DNA from: Streptomyces abyssomicinicus
Lineage (GTDB): Bacteria; Actinomycetota; Actinomycetes; Streptomycetales; Streptomycetaceae
DNA length: 64,000 bases
Assembly (NCBI RefSeq): GCF_008974245.1
Contig: NZ_BBZI01000008.1
Coordinates: 417,526 to 481,525 of the forward strand
Direction: 5' to 3'
The notes beneath the pieces are model-generated. The model worked only from the letters and a program-made list of their open reading frames with translations, did no database searches and was not told where the DNA came from. A program made the translations under genes and the position numbers. Positions 1 through 8,426 of the stretch are shown here, piece after piece (the stretch's first letter is position 1; every line of letters begins with the position of its first letter).

Positions 1-182
1 GGTCCTCTCCCCGCAGCGTCACCCACCCCTTGGCCCCGGGCGACCGCTGTACCCCCGTCCGGGTACGCCCCCACCACCGTCCCCCCGCGTGCACCCGGCG
101 CCCGCCCGAACGCGGCGCGCGAATCACCCCCTCCCGTGCTCCGACCAGCCCCGCCGCCGCGCGGTCCCCTGCCCCCACCCGT

Positions 183-325
183 TCCGACCGCGGGCAACCG
201 TGCCGCCGGGACGGTGCGCCGGCCGTGCCCCTTCCGTCTGCGGGCGCCGCGCCACCGTGCGGCCCCCCGACCCGACCCGTCCCCGCCTGCGGGCAGTCGT
301 GCCGCTGGGGCGGCACGGGTGGGCG
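183..325. repeat. Degenerate triplicated hairpin repeat
   Basis: Three imperfect copies of a unit of about 50 bp start near 183, 233 and 280, each carrying a CTGCGGGC-like block followed by a CCGTGCCGC-like block. The third copy forms a perfect hairpin, CGTGCCGC (298-305) with GCGGCACG (310-317). I recall similar elements between genes in many Streptomyces genomes; function is unknown. Confidence 0.45.
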
Positions 326-522
326 CAGGCCTCGCGTACGCACGTGACGGCTCGCTCCGCGGAACGTAAGCCCCTTGGGAAGGGGGCGGGTCGGGGGATG
401 AACAGTGCTGTCCGCCGAGGTCCGGCTTGGGCGCGCCGCAGTGAGGTCACGTGCGTAAGGTGCAGCCTGCTTGGGCCTGGTGGAGCGGACCGCTTGCCGC
501 GAGGGCGCCGCCCTGCGCCCGC

Positions 523-567
523 CCTCCCCCAAGCTCTCGGCTTCGCTCGAGCAGGGGGGACCCCCAT
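523..567. repeat. Interspersed palindromic repeat, copy 1
   Basis: A C-run, then a GCTC...GAGC inner stem around TCGGCTTCGCTC, then a matching G-run (GGGGGGA). A related, more degraded copy lies at 42240-42280. Elements of this form are common between Streptomyces genes and can fold as terminator-like hairpins. Confidence 0.55.
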
Positions 568-718
568 CGCCCCCTGGGCGGCCCAGCCGCCCGCAGAGGG
601 GTCGGGCAAGCGCCCGCAAGGGGTCGGGCAGGCGCGCCCGCAGGGGGCGTGGAGGCGCGCGCAGGACGGTGGGGCAGGCGTGCGCAGGACGGTCAGGCGG
701 GCTTCCGCGGGGGTGGGG

Positions 719-1807
719 TCAGGCTGCTTCGGGGGTGGGGTCGCAGCAGTCGGGGGCGAGGCCCCGGGGGAGGCGGTCGCCGCCGAAGACGGCGCAGGTC
801 GCCTCGTGCCCCCCGAGCGCGGCGACAGCCAGCAGCAACGACCCCGCCGTCCAGCTCGTCAGCTCCGCCGGCCAGATCGCGCCGTCGTCGAAGACCAGCC
901 CCGTCCAGTACAGCCCGGACTCCTCGTCCCGCAGGTGCTGCACGGCCTGGAGGATCTCCAGCGCGCGGTCGGACTCCCCCGCCGCCCACAGCGCGAGCGC
1001 GAGTTCGCAGGACTCGCCCCCGGTGACCCACGGGTTGGGGACGACGCACCGCACGCCCTTCCCGGGCACCACGAACTCGTCCCACCGGGAGGCGATCCGC
1101 TCCCGCGCCTCGGCGCCCTCCATGGCCCCGCCCAGGACGGGGTAGTACCAGTCCATGGAGTACCGGCTCTTGTCGAGGAACCGCTCGGGGTGCAGCCGGA
1201 TGGCGTGCCGCAGCGCGCCCGCCGCCAGCTCCCAGTCGGGCTGCGGCTCCTCCAGCTGCTCGGCGACCGCGAGCGCGCACCGCAGCGCGTGGTGGATGGA
1301 GGAGCTGCCGGTCAGCAGCGCGTCGTCCACCGCCGTGCCGTCGTCCTCGCGCTTCCAGCCGATCTGCCCGCCCGGCTGCTGGAGCCGCAGCACGAACTCG
1401 ACGGCCGCGTACACGACCGGCCACATGCGGTCGAGGAAGGTGTCGTCGCCGGTGGACAGGTAGTGGTGCCAGACGCCGACCGCGACGTAGGCGACGAAGT
1501 TGGACTCGCGGGAGCGGTCGGTGACCTCGTCGTGGGCGCCGTCGGCGTAGGCGGCGTACCAGGAGCCGTCCTCGTTCTGGTGGCGGGCCAGCCACAGGTA
1601 GGCGCGTTCGGCGGCCTCGTGCTCGCCGGCCGCGTCGAGGGCCATCGCGGCCTCGGTGTGGTCCCACGGGTCGAGGTGGTGGCCGCGGAACCACGGGATG
1701 GCGCCGTCGTCGCGCTGCACGGCGAGCAGGCCGCGCACGGTGGCGGCGGCCTGCTCGGGGGTGAGCACCCCGGGAAGGACGAGGTGCTCGGTACGCGGGG
1801 TGGTCAC
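719..1807 (-). CDS. Terpenoid-cyclase/prenyltransferase-fold protein
   Basis: 362 aa, with repeated helix-pair sequence including HQNEDGSWYAAY, LQQPGGQIGWKRED and a C-terminal WTAGSLLLAVAALGG. This is the alpha/alpha barrel of the squalene-cyclase, prenyltransferase and glucoamylase type. No DxDD or DCTAE-type cyclase catalytic motif is visible, so cyclase activity is not supported and a glycan-processing or binding role is equally possible. The GTG start at 1807 overlaps the stop of the upstream methyltransferase (GTGA), which fixes the start and implies translational coupling. It is the third gene of a glycosyltransferase-methyltransferase-barrel operon, so a role in modifying a cell-surface glycolipid or polysaccharide is inferred. 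Confidence 0.8.
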   Translation of the reverse strand: MTTPRTEHLVLPGVLTPEQAAATVRGLLAVQRDDGAIPWFRGHHLDPWDHTEAAMALDAAGEHEAAERAYLWLARHQNEDGSWYAAYADGAHDEVTDRSRESNFVAYVAVGVWHHYLSTGDDTFLDRMWPVVYAAVEFVLRLQQPGGQIGWKREDDGTAVDDALLTGSSSIHHALRCALAVAEQLEEPQPDWELAAGALRHAIRLHPERFLDKSRYSMDWYYPVLGGAMEGAEARERIASRWDEFVVPGKGVRCVVPNPWVTGGESCELALALWAAGESDRALEILQAVQHLRDEESGLYWTGLVFDDGAIWPAELTSWTAGSLLLAVAALGGHEATCAVFGGDRLPRGLAPDCCDPTPEAA

Positions 1808-2613
1808 TTCGGGTCCGTCCCGAAGGCTCCGGAGGTCTCGGGGTCCTCGGCGGATCCGGCGGTCCCGGCGGCGACGGCAGCCCCGGCGGCGACGGCCGGC
1901 AGGTGCGGCTTGGTCGCGTAGGCCACGAAGCTCTTGCCCATGACGGGGTTGAGGGCGCGCTCGGCGACCCGGGTGGCCAGCGGCTTCTTCATGATGTCCC
2001 AGACCAGCAGCTTGTGGTATGCCCGCACCGGCAGCGCCTTGTCGTTGTCCACGCCGAAGGCGCACTTCAGCCACCAGTAGGGCGAGTGCAGCGCGTGCGC
2101 GTGGTGGGAGCCGTAGGGGCGCAGGCCGGCCTCACGCATCTTGGCGAGCAGCTCGTGCGCCCTGTAGATACGGATGTGGCCGCCCTCGACCTCGTGGTAG
2201 GCGTCGGAGAGCGCCCAGCAGACCTTCTCCGGCCCGTAGCGCGGCACGGTGACGGCGATCCGCCCGCCCGGCTTGAGGACGCGGACCATCTCGGCGAGGA
2301 CGCCCTTGTCGTCGGGGATGTGCTCCATCACCTCGGAGATGATGACGACGTCGAACGAGGCGTCCGGGAACGGCAGGTTGAGCGCGTCTCCCTCCATGGC
2401 GGTGGCGGTGGCGCCGGCCGGGGCCTCACCGGCCTCCTTCATGGCGGCGAACCACTTGGCGACCTCGCGGATCTCCTCGCCGTTGCGGTCCAGGGCGACG
2501 ACCTGGGCGCCGCGCTTGTAGCACTCGAAGGCGTGCCGGCCGCCGCCGCACCCGAGGTCCAGGACACGGTCGCCCGGGGCGAGCGGGAACCGGGAGAAGT
2601 CGACGGTCAGCAC
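1804..2613 (-). CDS. Class I SAM-dependent methyltransferase
   Basis: 269 aa. The glycine-rich SAM-binding loop VLDLGCGGGRH lies at about residues 18-27, followed by the acidic strand VVALDRNGEE and the post-I motif FPDASFDVVIISEVMEHIPDD, as in Methyltransf_11/UbiE-like enzymes. The substrate cannot be read from the sequence. The GTG start is preceded by AGGA at a spacing of 6 and overlaps the end of the glycosyltransferase gene by 7 bp. Its stop overlaps the start of the next gene. The tail after about residue 230 is rich in Ala and Gly. Being between a glycosyltransferase and a barrel protein suggests it methylates a sugar or lipid-linked intermediate, which is inference. Confidence 0.88.
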   Translation of the reverse strand: MLTVDFSRFPLAPGDRVLDLGCGGGRHAFECYKRGAQVVALDRNGEEIREVAKWFAAMKEAGEAPAGATATAMEGDALNLPFPDASFDVVIISEVMEHIPDDKGVLAEMVRVLKPGGRIAVTVPRYGPEKVCWALSDAYHEVEGGHIRIYRAHELLAKMREAGLRPYGSHHAHALHSPYWWLKCAFGVDNDKALPVRAYHKLLVWDIMKKPLATRVAERALNPVMGKSFVAYATKPHLPAVAAGAAVAAGTAGSAEDPETSGAFGTDPK

Positions 2614-3962
2614 GGGGTCCTGCTTTCGCGGTTGTGGCCGGTGGTGGGGGTGGGAGCGGCGGACCGGTCACGGCCCGGCCGCCGGCGTTCGACGGCCTCG
2701 CGGTAGTGGGCGACGGTGCCCTCGGCGGCGCGCTTCCAGGTGAAGCGTTCCAGGACGCGGGCGCGGCCGGCGGTGCCGAGGCGGGCGCGCAGCTCCGGGT
2801 CGTCGAGGAGGCGGCCGAGGGCGGCGGCGAGCGCTCCGGCGTCACCGGGCGGCACGGCCAGGCAGGTCTCGCCGTCGGTGCCGGCGACCTCGGGGATGGC
2901 GCCGCCGGTGGTGGCGACCAGCGGGGTGCCGGTGGCCATGGCCTCGGCGGCGGGCAGCGAGAAGCCCTCGTAGAGCGAGGGCACGCAGGCGACCTCGGCG
3001 GAGCGGACCAGGTCGACGAGCTCGGCGTCGGTGATGCCCTTGACGAACTCGACGGCGCCCTCGAGGCCGTAGCGCTCGATGGCCTGGGCGACGGGACCGT
3101 CCTCGGCGCGCCGGCCGACGACGACCAGGTGGGCGTCGGGCTGTTCGGTGCGCAGCTTGGCGAGCGCCTCGACGAGGAAGACCAGGCCCTTCAGGGGCAC
3201 GTCGGCGCTGGAGGTGGTGACGATCCGGCCGGGCACCCGGGGGGTCGACGGGTCGGGCGAGAACAGTTCGGTGTCGGCGCCGATGTGCACGACGTGCACC
3301 CGCTCGGGGCGGACGCCGAGGTGGTCGACGATCTCCTGCCGGGAGGTGCCGGAGACGGTGAGCACGGAGGGCAGGCGGCGGGCGACCCGCTTCTGCATCC
3401 GGGTGAAGGCGTACCAGCGGCGCACCGACAGGCGGCGTTTCCAGTCGTCGGCGGCGTCGAGCTCGAGCTGCCGGTCGACGGTGATGGGGTGGTGGACGGT
3501 GGTCACCAGGGGCGCGCCGAGGTCGCCGAGCTGGCCGTAGCCGAGGGTCTGGTTGTCGTGGACGACGTCGAAGTCGCCGCGGCGGGCGCGCAGCAGGCGG
3601 CGGGCGCGCAGCGAGAAGGTGAGCGGCTCGGGGAAGCCGCCGGTCCACATGGTGGAGACCTCGAGGGTGTCGATCCAGTCCCGGTACTCCTCGCGGCGCG
3701 GGGTGCGGAACGGGTCGGGCTGGCGGTACAGGTCGAGGCTGGGCAGCTCGGTCAGGGAGAGCCCGGCGAGGTCCTCGCCCTCGTCGAGGACCGGGTACGG
3801 CTGGGAGCCGATCACCTCCACGGTGTGGCCGAGCCGGGCCAGTTCGCGGGACAGGTGGCGCACGTAGACACCCTGTCCGCCGCAGAACGGGTTGCCCTTG
3901 TAGGTGAGGAGCGCGATGCGCAGAGCCGGCTGACCGTCGGCGGCCATGGCCTCAGCGGTCAC
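2607..3962 (-). CDS. GT4-family glycosyltransferase
   Basis: 451 aa GT-B glycosyltransferase. The N-terminal acceptor domain carries the glycine loop CGGQGVYVRHL (about 27-37). The donor domain carries DVPLKG (254-259) and the EX7E-type signature EGFSLPAAEAMATGTP starting at residue 332, with E332 and E340 as the paired glutamates. This is the retaining family that uses nucleotide sugars to glycosylate lipids, polysaccharides or metabolites. The GTG start at 3962 has a GGGGG purine run 7 nt upstream; an ATG at 3947 is an alternative. First gene of a three-gene operon, with three phased GATCAC sites 70-96 bp upstream. Confidence 0.9.
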   Translation of the reverse strand: MTAEAMAADGQPALRIALLTYKGNPFCGGQGVYVRHLSRELARLGHTVEVIGSQPYPVLDEGEDLAGLSLTELPSLDLYRQPDPFRTPRREEYRDWIDTLEVSTMWTGGFPEPLTFSLRARRLLRARRGDFDVVHDNQTLGYGQLGDLGAPLVTTVHHPITVDRQLELDAADDWKRRLSVRRWYAFTRMQKRVARRLPSVLTVSGTSRQEIVDHLGVRPERVHVVHIGADTELFSPDPSTPRVPGRIVTTSSADVPLKGLVFLVEALAKLRTEQPDAHLVVVGRRAEDGPVAQAIERYGLEGAVEFVKGITDAELVDLVRSAEVACVPSLYEGFSLPAAEAMATGTPLVATTGGAIPEVAGTDGETCLAVPPGDAGALAAALGRLLDDPELRARLGTAGRARVLERFTWKRAAEGTVAHYREAVERRRPGRDRSAAPTPTTGHNRESRTPC

Positions 3963-4032
3963 TCTCGGCCCCCTTCTCCTGAACTGTCCCGCGAGGTTAC
4001 GTCGCGGCGGCTACCAGCAACAAGTCTCGGAC

Positions 4033-4058
4033 GATCACCGGCGATCACTGTTGATCAC
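4033..4058 (-). promoter_or_regulatory. Three GATCAC iterons at exact 10-bp spacing
   Basis: GATCAC occurs at 4033-4038, 4043-4048 and 4053-4058, all on one face of the helix, 71-96 bp upstream of the glycosyltransferase start. It looks like an array of regulator half-sites; the protein that would bind is unknown. Confidence 0.45.
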
Positions 4059-4203
4059 GCAACGGCGGTCCGAATCTACCCGCTGGTAGCGGCACTGTGG
4101 GAAGTCTGCCAGGTGATGCTCGCCACGGCATCGGCGGCCCGACGTCCCTGCTGACGTGGGGAGATGTCCGGATCCCGACGTGCCCGAGCGGCCGCCGGCG
4201 GAC

Positions 4204-4893
4204 TCAGGCCGGCTGGAGCCCGGCCACTTCCCGGACGGTGGCCCCGGCCTGGCCGAGGAGGGCGATCTCACGCTCCGTCATGGCCGGGTCGGCCGCCCGC
4301 AGCCGGAGCGCCTCGCCGAGCTCCTCCGCGGTCGGACGTGCGGCGGCGGGGTCGCCGAGCAGCGTCGCCAGCACTTCCCGTGCCGGTCCGGCGTGCTGGG
4401 TGTTCGCGGCGCCGGCCTGGGCGACGATCACCGCGGTCATCGCCCGGTCGAGTCCGGGGCGCCCCTCGCCGGCGTTCGCCCAGTCGATGACCCGGGGGCC
4501 CGCGGAGGTGAGGATGACGTTCTCGGGGTGCAGGTCCAGGTGGAGGATGCGCTCCTCCGGGTCCGCCGACCGCCTGGCCGGCACCGCGTGCAGCCGGGCG
4601 AGCAGCAGGGAGAGCATCGCGCCCGCCTCCCGGGGCGTGATCAGTCCGGCGAACAGCGCGCCCGCCATCGTGGGACCGTCGAGCCGTTCCAGGACCAGGT
4701 CGGTGCCGCAGGGCGTCTCACCCTCCGCCGCCGGACGGACCAGCGGCACGGGGAAGCCGCACCCGTGGAGGTAGGTCATCAGATTCCGCTCGGCCTCCGT
4801 GTCGCCGACGGCGGCGTCGCGGTACCTGCGCAGGACCCACCGCTCGTCGACCACGTACACGTCGGCAGTGCGGCCGACCCCGATCAGCACCAT
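4204..4893 (-). CDS. Aminoglycoside phosphotransferase (APH)-family kinase
   Basis: 229 aa. It has the APH/choline-kinase catalytic loop HLDLHPEN (118-125; H118, D120, N125) and the metal-binding VIDWAN (135-140). The N-terminal lobe is short, with GVGRTADVYVVDERWVLRRY as glycine loop and conserved-lysine region, although the usual lysine is replaced by Arg in the stretch I can see. Small-molecule phosphorylation is the family role; the substrate is unknown and there is no evidence for drug resistance. The ATG at 4893 has AGGA upstream; an in-frame ATG at 4959 would add 22 basic residues and looks less likely. It sits alone between two operons. Confidence 0.8.
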   Translation of the reverse strand: MVLIGVGRTADVYVVDERWVLRRYRDAAVGDTEAERNLMTYLHGCGFPVPLVRPAAEGETPCGTDLVLERLDGPTMAGALFAGLITPREAGAMLSLLLARLHAVPARRSADPEERILHLDLHPENVILTSAGPRVIDWANAGEGRPGLDRAMTAVIVAQAGAANTQHAGPAREVLATLLGDPAAARPTAEELGEALRLRAADPAMTEREIALLGQAGATVREVAGLQPA

Positions 4894-5069
4894 TCGCGAA
4901 ATCCTGCCGGACCGTCCGGCCCGGGTCGAGGGCCTCTTGGCCCTGTTTGCCCTCGCCATGGCCGGATATGTGCCCCCGTTGCCGCCGCGTCCGCCGCCCG
5001 GCCGTGGACGGGCGGCCGAGGCGGTCCCGGCCGCCGCGGTACCGCGCCCCCTCCGGCGTCCGGGCGTGC

Positions 5070-5200
5070 CGGTAGAGTGGCCCGGTCGTCATCACACCCG
5101 TTCGGGGGGAAGCCGGTGCAAATCCGGCGCTGACCCGCAACCGTGAGCCGCCGTCCACCGGTGGCGAGCCGGAATGCCCCGGGCGAACGTGACCGGCTCA
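5070..5200 (+). promoter_or_regulatory. Cobalamin (B12) riboswitch
   Basis: The core GAAGCCGGTGCAAATCCGGC (from about 5108) followed by GCTGACCCGCAACCGTGAG is the hallmark of the cobalamin riboswitch. The later AGCCGGAATGCC at about 5168-5179 fits the B12-box region. The element lies 120 nt upstream of the first gene of the ECF transporter operon and on the same strand, so repression of that operon by adenosylcobalamin is expected. Confidence 0.93.
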
Positions 5201-5288
5201 TGGCCACCGGCTCCCGCCGGGGGCCGGCACCGTCGAGGTATACGGAGCCGAGCCGCCGGGCCCGCACTGTGCGCCCGTCGCCGCCTGG

Positions 5289-5302
5289 CTCCCCACAGGG
5301 AG
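5289..5302 (+). promoter_or_regulatory. Hairpin able to mask the Shine-Dalgarno of the B12 operon
   Basis: CTCCC (5289-5293), a CACA-containing loop and GGGAG (5298-5302) form a small stem. The second arm is the only good Shine-Dalgarno candidate before the ATG at 5319. It could be the expression platform of the upstream riboswitch, acting on translation. Confidence 0.4.
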
Positions 5303-5318
5303 AGGCACCCCGCCAACC

Positions 5319-6560
5319 ATGAACGTTCGCCGCGCCGCAGCGGTCCTCGCCGCTGCCGCCGTACTCGGCGCCGGATCCGCCCCGGCCGCCCTCGCGGACG
5401 ACGCGACGCCCGCCGCGTCGCCGTCCGCGCCCCCGGAGATACCCGCCGGCCTCCACGGCGCCGCCGACCCCACCTACGACGGCGTCTGGCGCCAGTCGCT
5501 GGCCCTGCTGGCCCAGGACACCGCCGGGGTGACGCCCTCCGGACAGGCCGTGCGGTGGCTGACCGGGCAGCAGTGCGCGGACGGCTCGTTCGCCGCGTTC
5601 CGCCCCGACCCGGCGAAGGACTGCGACGCCGGCACCATGGTGGACAGCAACAGCACCGCCGCCGCCGTGCAGGCGCTGGCCGCGCTCGGCGGGCACGACG
5701 CGGCCGTCGGCAAGGCCGTCGACTGGCTGGTCTCCGTGCAGAACAAGGACGGCGGCTGGGGCTACAGCCCCGGCACCCCCTCCGACGCCAACTCGACGTC
5801 CGTGGTGATCGGCGCGCTGGCCGCCGCGGGCGAGAAGCCGGCCGAGACGGTGAAGGGCGGGAAGTCGCCGCTCGACGCGCTGCTGACCTTCGCCCTGCCC
5901 TGCGAGGGCGAGGACGCGGGCGCGTTCGCCTACCAGCCCGACAAGTCGGGCGAGCTGCTCGCCAACGCGGACGCCACCGCCGCGGCCGTGCTGGGCTCCC
6001 TGGGCGCCGGTCTCGGCGGCAAGGACGCCGAGGCGGCCGGTTCCCCGGCGGAGTGCGGCACGGCGGACACCCCCGGGCAGGCCGCCCAGAACGGCGCCGC
6101 CTACCTGGCCGGCCCGCTGCAGAAGGACGGTCACCTGACCTCCGCGCTGCCCGGCGCCGACCCGAGGCCCGACCTCGGCAACACCGCCGACGCCGTGATC
6201 GCGCTGGCCTCCGCCGGCCACGCCGACCAGGCGCGGAAGGCCTTCGGCCACCTCCGTGACAACGGCCTCGCCTGGGCGGAGCAGACCGGCCCGGCCGCCT
6301 ACGCCCAGCTGGTCCTGGCCGCCGAGGCGCTGGGGACCGACCCGCGCGACTTCGGCGGCGAGGACCTGGTGAAGCTGCTGAACTCAACCGGCCCGGCCCC
6401 GGAGGCGGACGCGGCGCACGGAGACGACGCCGCCGAGGGCGGCGAGGAGAAGGCCGACGGGTCCGGGATCTCCCCCGCCGTGTGGTGGGCCGGCGGCGGC
6501 GTGCTGGCGCTGATCGTGGTCGTCGCGGTCCTGCTGACCGTCCGGAAGCGCCGGCCGTGA
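5319..6560 (+). CDS. Secreted, membrane-anchored alpha-toroid protein of the B12 operon
   Basis: 413 aa. Signal peptide at 1-26 (ends ALADD), a terpenoid-cyclase-type repeat region at about 45-350 with QW-like motifs (QQCADGSFAAF, QNKDGGWGYSPG), an acidic Ala/Glu stalk, and a C-terminal membrane helix (VWWAGGGVLALIVVVAVLL) followed by KRR. The protein would therefore be displayed outside and anchored by its C-terminus. It is the first gene after a cobalamin riboswitch and couples to four more genes through overlaps. Eukaryotic intrinsic factor and transcobalamin use the same alpha6/alpha6 toroid fold for B12, so a surface cobalamin-capture role is a reasonable but unproven inference. No enzyme active-site motif is visible. 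It corresponds by memory to the SCO2321 type. Confidence 0.8.
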   Translation: MNVRRAAAVLAAAAVLGAGSAPAALADDATPAASPSAPPEIPAGLHGAADPTYDGVWRQSLALLAQDTAGVTPSGQAVRWLTGQQCADGSFAAFRPDPAKDCDAGTMVDSNSTAAAVQALAALGGHDAAVGKAVDWLVSVQNKDGGWGYSPGTPSDANSTSVVIGALAAAGEKPAETVKGGKSPLDALLTFALPCEGEDAGAFAYQPDKSGELLANADATAAAVLGSLGAGLGGKDAEAAGSPAECGTADTPGQAAQNGAAYLAGPLQKDGHLTSALPGADPRPDLGNTADAVIALASAGHADQARKAFGHLRDNGLAWAEQTGPAAYAQLVLAAEALGTDPRDFGGEDLVKLLNSTGPAPEADAAHGDDAAEGGEEKADGSGISPAVWWAGGGVLALIVVVAVLLTVRKRRP

Positions 6561-7273
6561 GGGGTCCGCGCGCGTTCACGTCGGCCGTCCTGGCGCTGCT
6601 GACCGTGTCCCTGCTGCTGCAGGGCGCGGGCTCGGCCGGGGCGGCCGGGTACCGCTACTGGTCGTACTGGGAGCTCGACGGGCGGACGTGGGTGTACGCC
6701 ACCCAGGGCCCGGCGTCGCTGCGCCCGGAGGACGGCGCCGTGCACGGCTTCCGGTTCTCGGTGAGCGAGAACTCCGCCGACTCCGCCACCCCGCGGACCG
6801 CGGAGCCGTTCGCGGAGATCTGCGACGGCACCCCGGAGCGGGACGGCCGCAAGCGGATCGCGCTCGTCGTCGACTTCGGCACCGCCGGGGACGCGCCGGA
6901 GGGCGAGACCCCGCCGGAGGGCCGCACGTTCTGCGCGAGCGTCGCCGAGGACGCCTCCGCGGCGGACGCGCTCGCCGCCGTGGCCGCCCCGCTGCGCTAC
7001 GACAGCGGGGCGCTGCTGTGCGCCATCGAGGGCTATCCGCGCGCCGGCTGCGGCGAGCAGGTGTCCGCCGCGGACCCGTCCGGCGGCGGCGCCTCGGACG
7101 GCGGTTCCTCCGGCGGTGACGCGGGCGGCGACGCTGCGGGTGCGGACGCCGCCGGGAAGGGCTCCGCCGACGCCTCGTCGTCGGGCCCCTCCCTCGGCGT
7201 GTGGGCGGGCGCGGGCGCGGTGCTGCTGCTGGGCGGCGCCGCCGTCCTCCAGGCGCGGCGACGCCGGGGATGA
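6557..7273 (+). CDS. SCO2322-family surface protein
   Basis: 238 aa. The GTG start overlaps the previous stop (GTGA). Signal peptide at 1-25, a folded region of about 130 aa (starts YRYWSYWELDGRTWVY) with four cysteines, a Gly/Ser/Asp linker, then a C-terminal membrane helix and the basic tail RRRRG. The layout matches the upstream gene: exported, with a C-terminal anchor. The family is known to me only from its position next to cobalt/B12 ECF transporters in Streptomyces. A partnership with the toroid protein, like the second lobe of transcobalamin, is speculation. The protein is not an enzyme of any family I recognise. Confidence 0.75.
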   Translation: MRGPRAFTSAVLALLTVSLLLQGAGSAGAAGYRYWSYWELDGRTWVYATQGPASLRPEDGAVHGFRFSVSENSADSATPRTAEPFAEICDGTPERDGRKRIALVVDFGTAGDAPEGETPPEGRTFCASVAEDASAADALAAVAAPLRYDSGALLCAIEGYPRAGCGEQVSAADPSGGGASDGGSSGGDAGGDAAGADAAGKGSADASSSGPSLGVWAGAGAVLLLGGAAVLQARRRRG

Positions 7274-7289
7274 CGGGACGGCGACCAGG

Positions 7290-8426
7290 ATGACCGTGAC
7301 CACGCCGGCCGTGACCGCCGGCCGGGACGCCGCCAGGGCGCGCGCCTCGGCGCTGCACCCCGGCGCCTGGTGGGTGTGGGCGCTGGCGCTGGGCGTCGCC
7401 GCGTCGCGTACCCGCAACCCGCTGCTGCTGGCGCTGCTGATCGGCGTCAGCGCCTACGTGGTCATGGCCTGCCGTACGAACGCGCCCTGGGCGCGTTCGT
7501 ACGGCGCCTTCGTCAAGCTGGGCCTGCTGGTGCTGGGGATCCGGCTGGTCTTCTCGCTGGTGTTCGGCACCGCGATCCCCGGCACGCTGCTGCTGTTCCG
7601 CCTCCCGGAGGTGCCGCTGCCGGACTGGGCGCGGGGCATCCGCCTGGGCGGCCCGGTGTACCTCGAGGAAGTGCTGTTCTCCCTCTACGACGGCCTGCGC
7701 CTGGCCACCCTGCTGGTCTGCGTGGGCGCGGCGAACGCGCTGGCCAACCCGTCGCGGCTGCTGAAGGCGCTGCCGGCCGCGCTGTACGAGGTGGGCGTGG
7801 CCGTCGTCGTCGCGATGACCTTCGCGCCCCACCTGATCGCCGACGTGCTGCGGCTGCGCGCGGCCCGGCGGCTGCGCGGGCGGCCGGACCGGGGGGTGCG
7901 CGGGCTGCTCCAGGTGGGGCTGCCGGTGCTGGAGGGCGCGCTGGACCGTTCGGTGGCGCTGGCCGCCGCGATGGACGCGCGCGGCTACGGCCGCACCGCC
8001 GCCGTCCCCGCCGCCGTGCGGCGCACCACGGCGGCTCTCACGCTGGGCGGGCTGCTCGGCATCGCGGCCGGCTCCTACGGTCTGCTGAGCGCGGTCGGCG
8101 GGGTGTACGGGCTGCCGCTGCTGCTGGCCGGGATCGTGGCCGCGCTGGCCGGGATGTGGCTGGGCGGCCGGCGGACCCCACGCACCCGCTACCGGCCCGA
8201 GCGGTGGGGGGTCCGCGCCTGGCTGGTGGCCGGCTCCGGTGTCGCGGTGGCCGTGCTGACGGTCGTCGCCGCGGCGTACGACCCGGCGGCGCTGGACCCG
8301 CCGGTGACCCCGCCGGCCGCCCCCGTGCTGCCGCTGTGGCCCGCCGCGGCGATGCTGCTCGGGCTGCTGCCGGCCTTCCTCGCCCCCCACGTCCCCGAAC
8401 CGACCGGCAAGGACCGACGACCGTGA
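7290..8426 (+). CDS. ECF transporter T component (CbiQ/EcfT family)
   Basis: 378 aa integral membrane protein with about 6-8 hydrophobic segments. The cytoplasmic loop holds the EcfT coupling motifs, seen here as AARRLRG (about 190-196) and AAMDARGYGR (about 227-236; the classic A-R-G second motif). This subunit links the paired ATPases to the substrate-binding S component. The ATG at 7290 is the first plausible start, 16 nt after the previous stop, with a weak purine stretch (CCAGG). The stop overlaps the ATPase start (GTGA). The C-terminal 100 residues form extra helices after the usual family end. Confidence 0.88.
   Translation: MTVTTPAVTAGRDAARARASALHPGAWWVWALALGVAASRTRNPLLLALLIGVSAYVVMACRTNAPWARSYGAFVKLGLLVLGIRLVFSLVFGTAIPGTLLLFRLPEVPLPDWARGIRLGGPVYLEEVLFSLYDGLRLATLLVCVGAANALANPSRLLKALPAALYEVGVAVVVAMTFAPHLIADVLRLRAARRLRGRPDRGVRGLLQVGLPVLEGALDRSVALAAAMDARGYGRTAAVPAAVRRTTAALTLGGLLGIAAGSYGLLSAVGGVYGLPLLLAGIVAALAGMWLGGRRTPRTRYRPERWGVRAWLVAGSGVAVAVLTVVAAAYDPAALDPPVTPPAAPVLPLWPAAAMLLGLLPAFLAPHVPEPTGKDRRP

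Larger units (their letters stand above)
1..718. other. Gene-free GC-rich region with degenerate repeats
   Basis: No reading frame here has a recognisable protein, a ribosome binding site or a family motif. The stretch lies downstream of the minus-strand operon that ends at 719. It holds the hairpin repeats at 183-325 and 523-567. From about 597 to 720 there are short imperfect direct repeats built on GGGTCGGGCA and GGGCAGGCG. Confidence 0.6.

Noticed and set aside
124..609. A 161-aa open frame on the minus strand in the first 700 bp
   Set aside because: Composition-driven, rich in Arg/Gly/Pro, no ribosome site and no family motif; it crosses repeat DNA.
4204..4893. Aminoglycoside resistance gene
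   Set aside because: Only family-level APH motifs are present; nothing points to a drug substrate, and the N-lobe is short.
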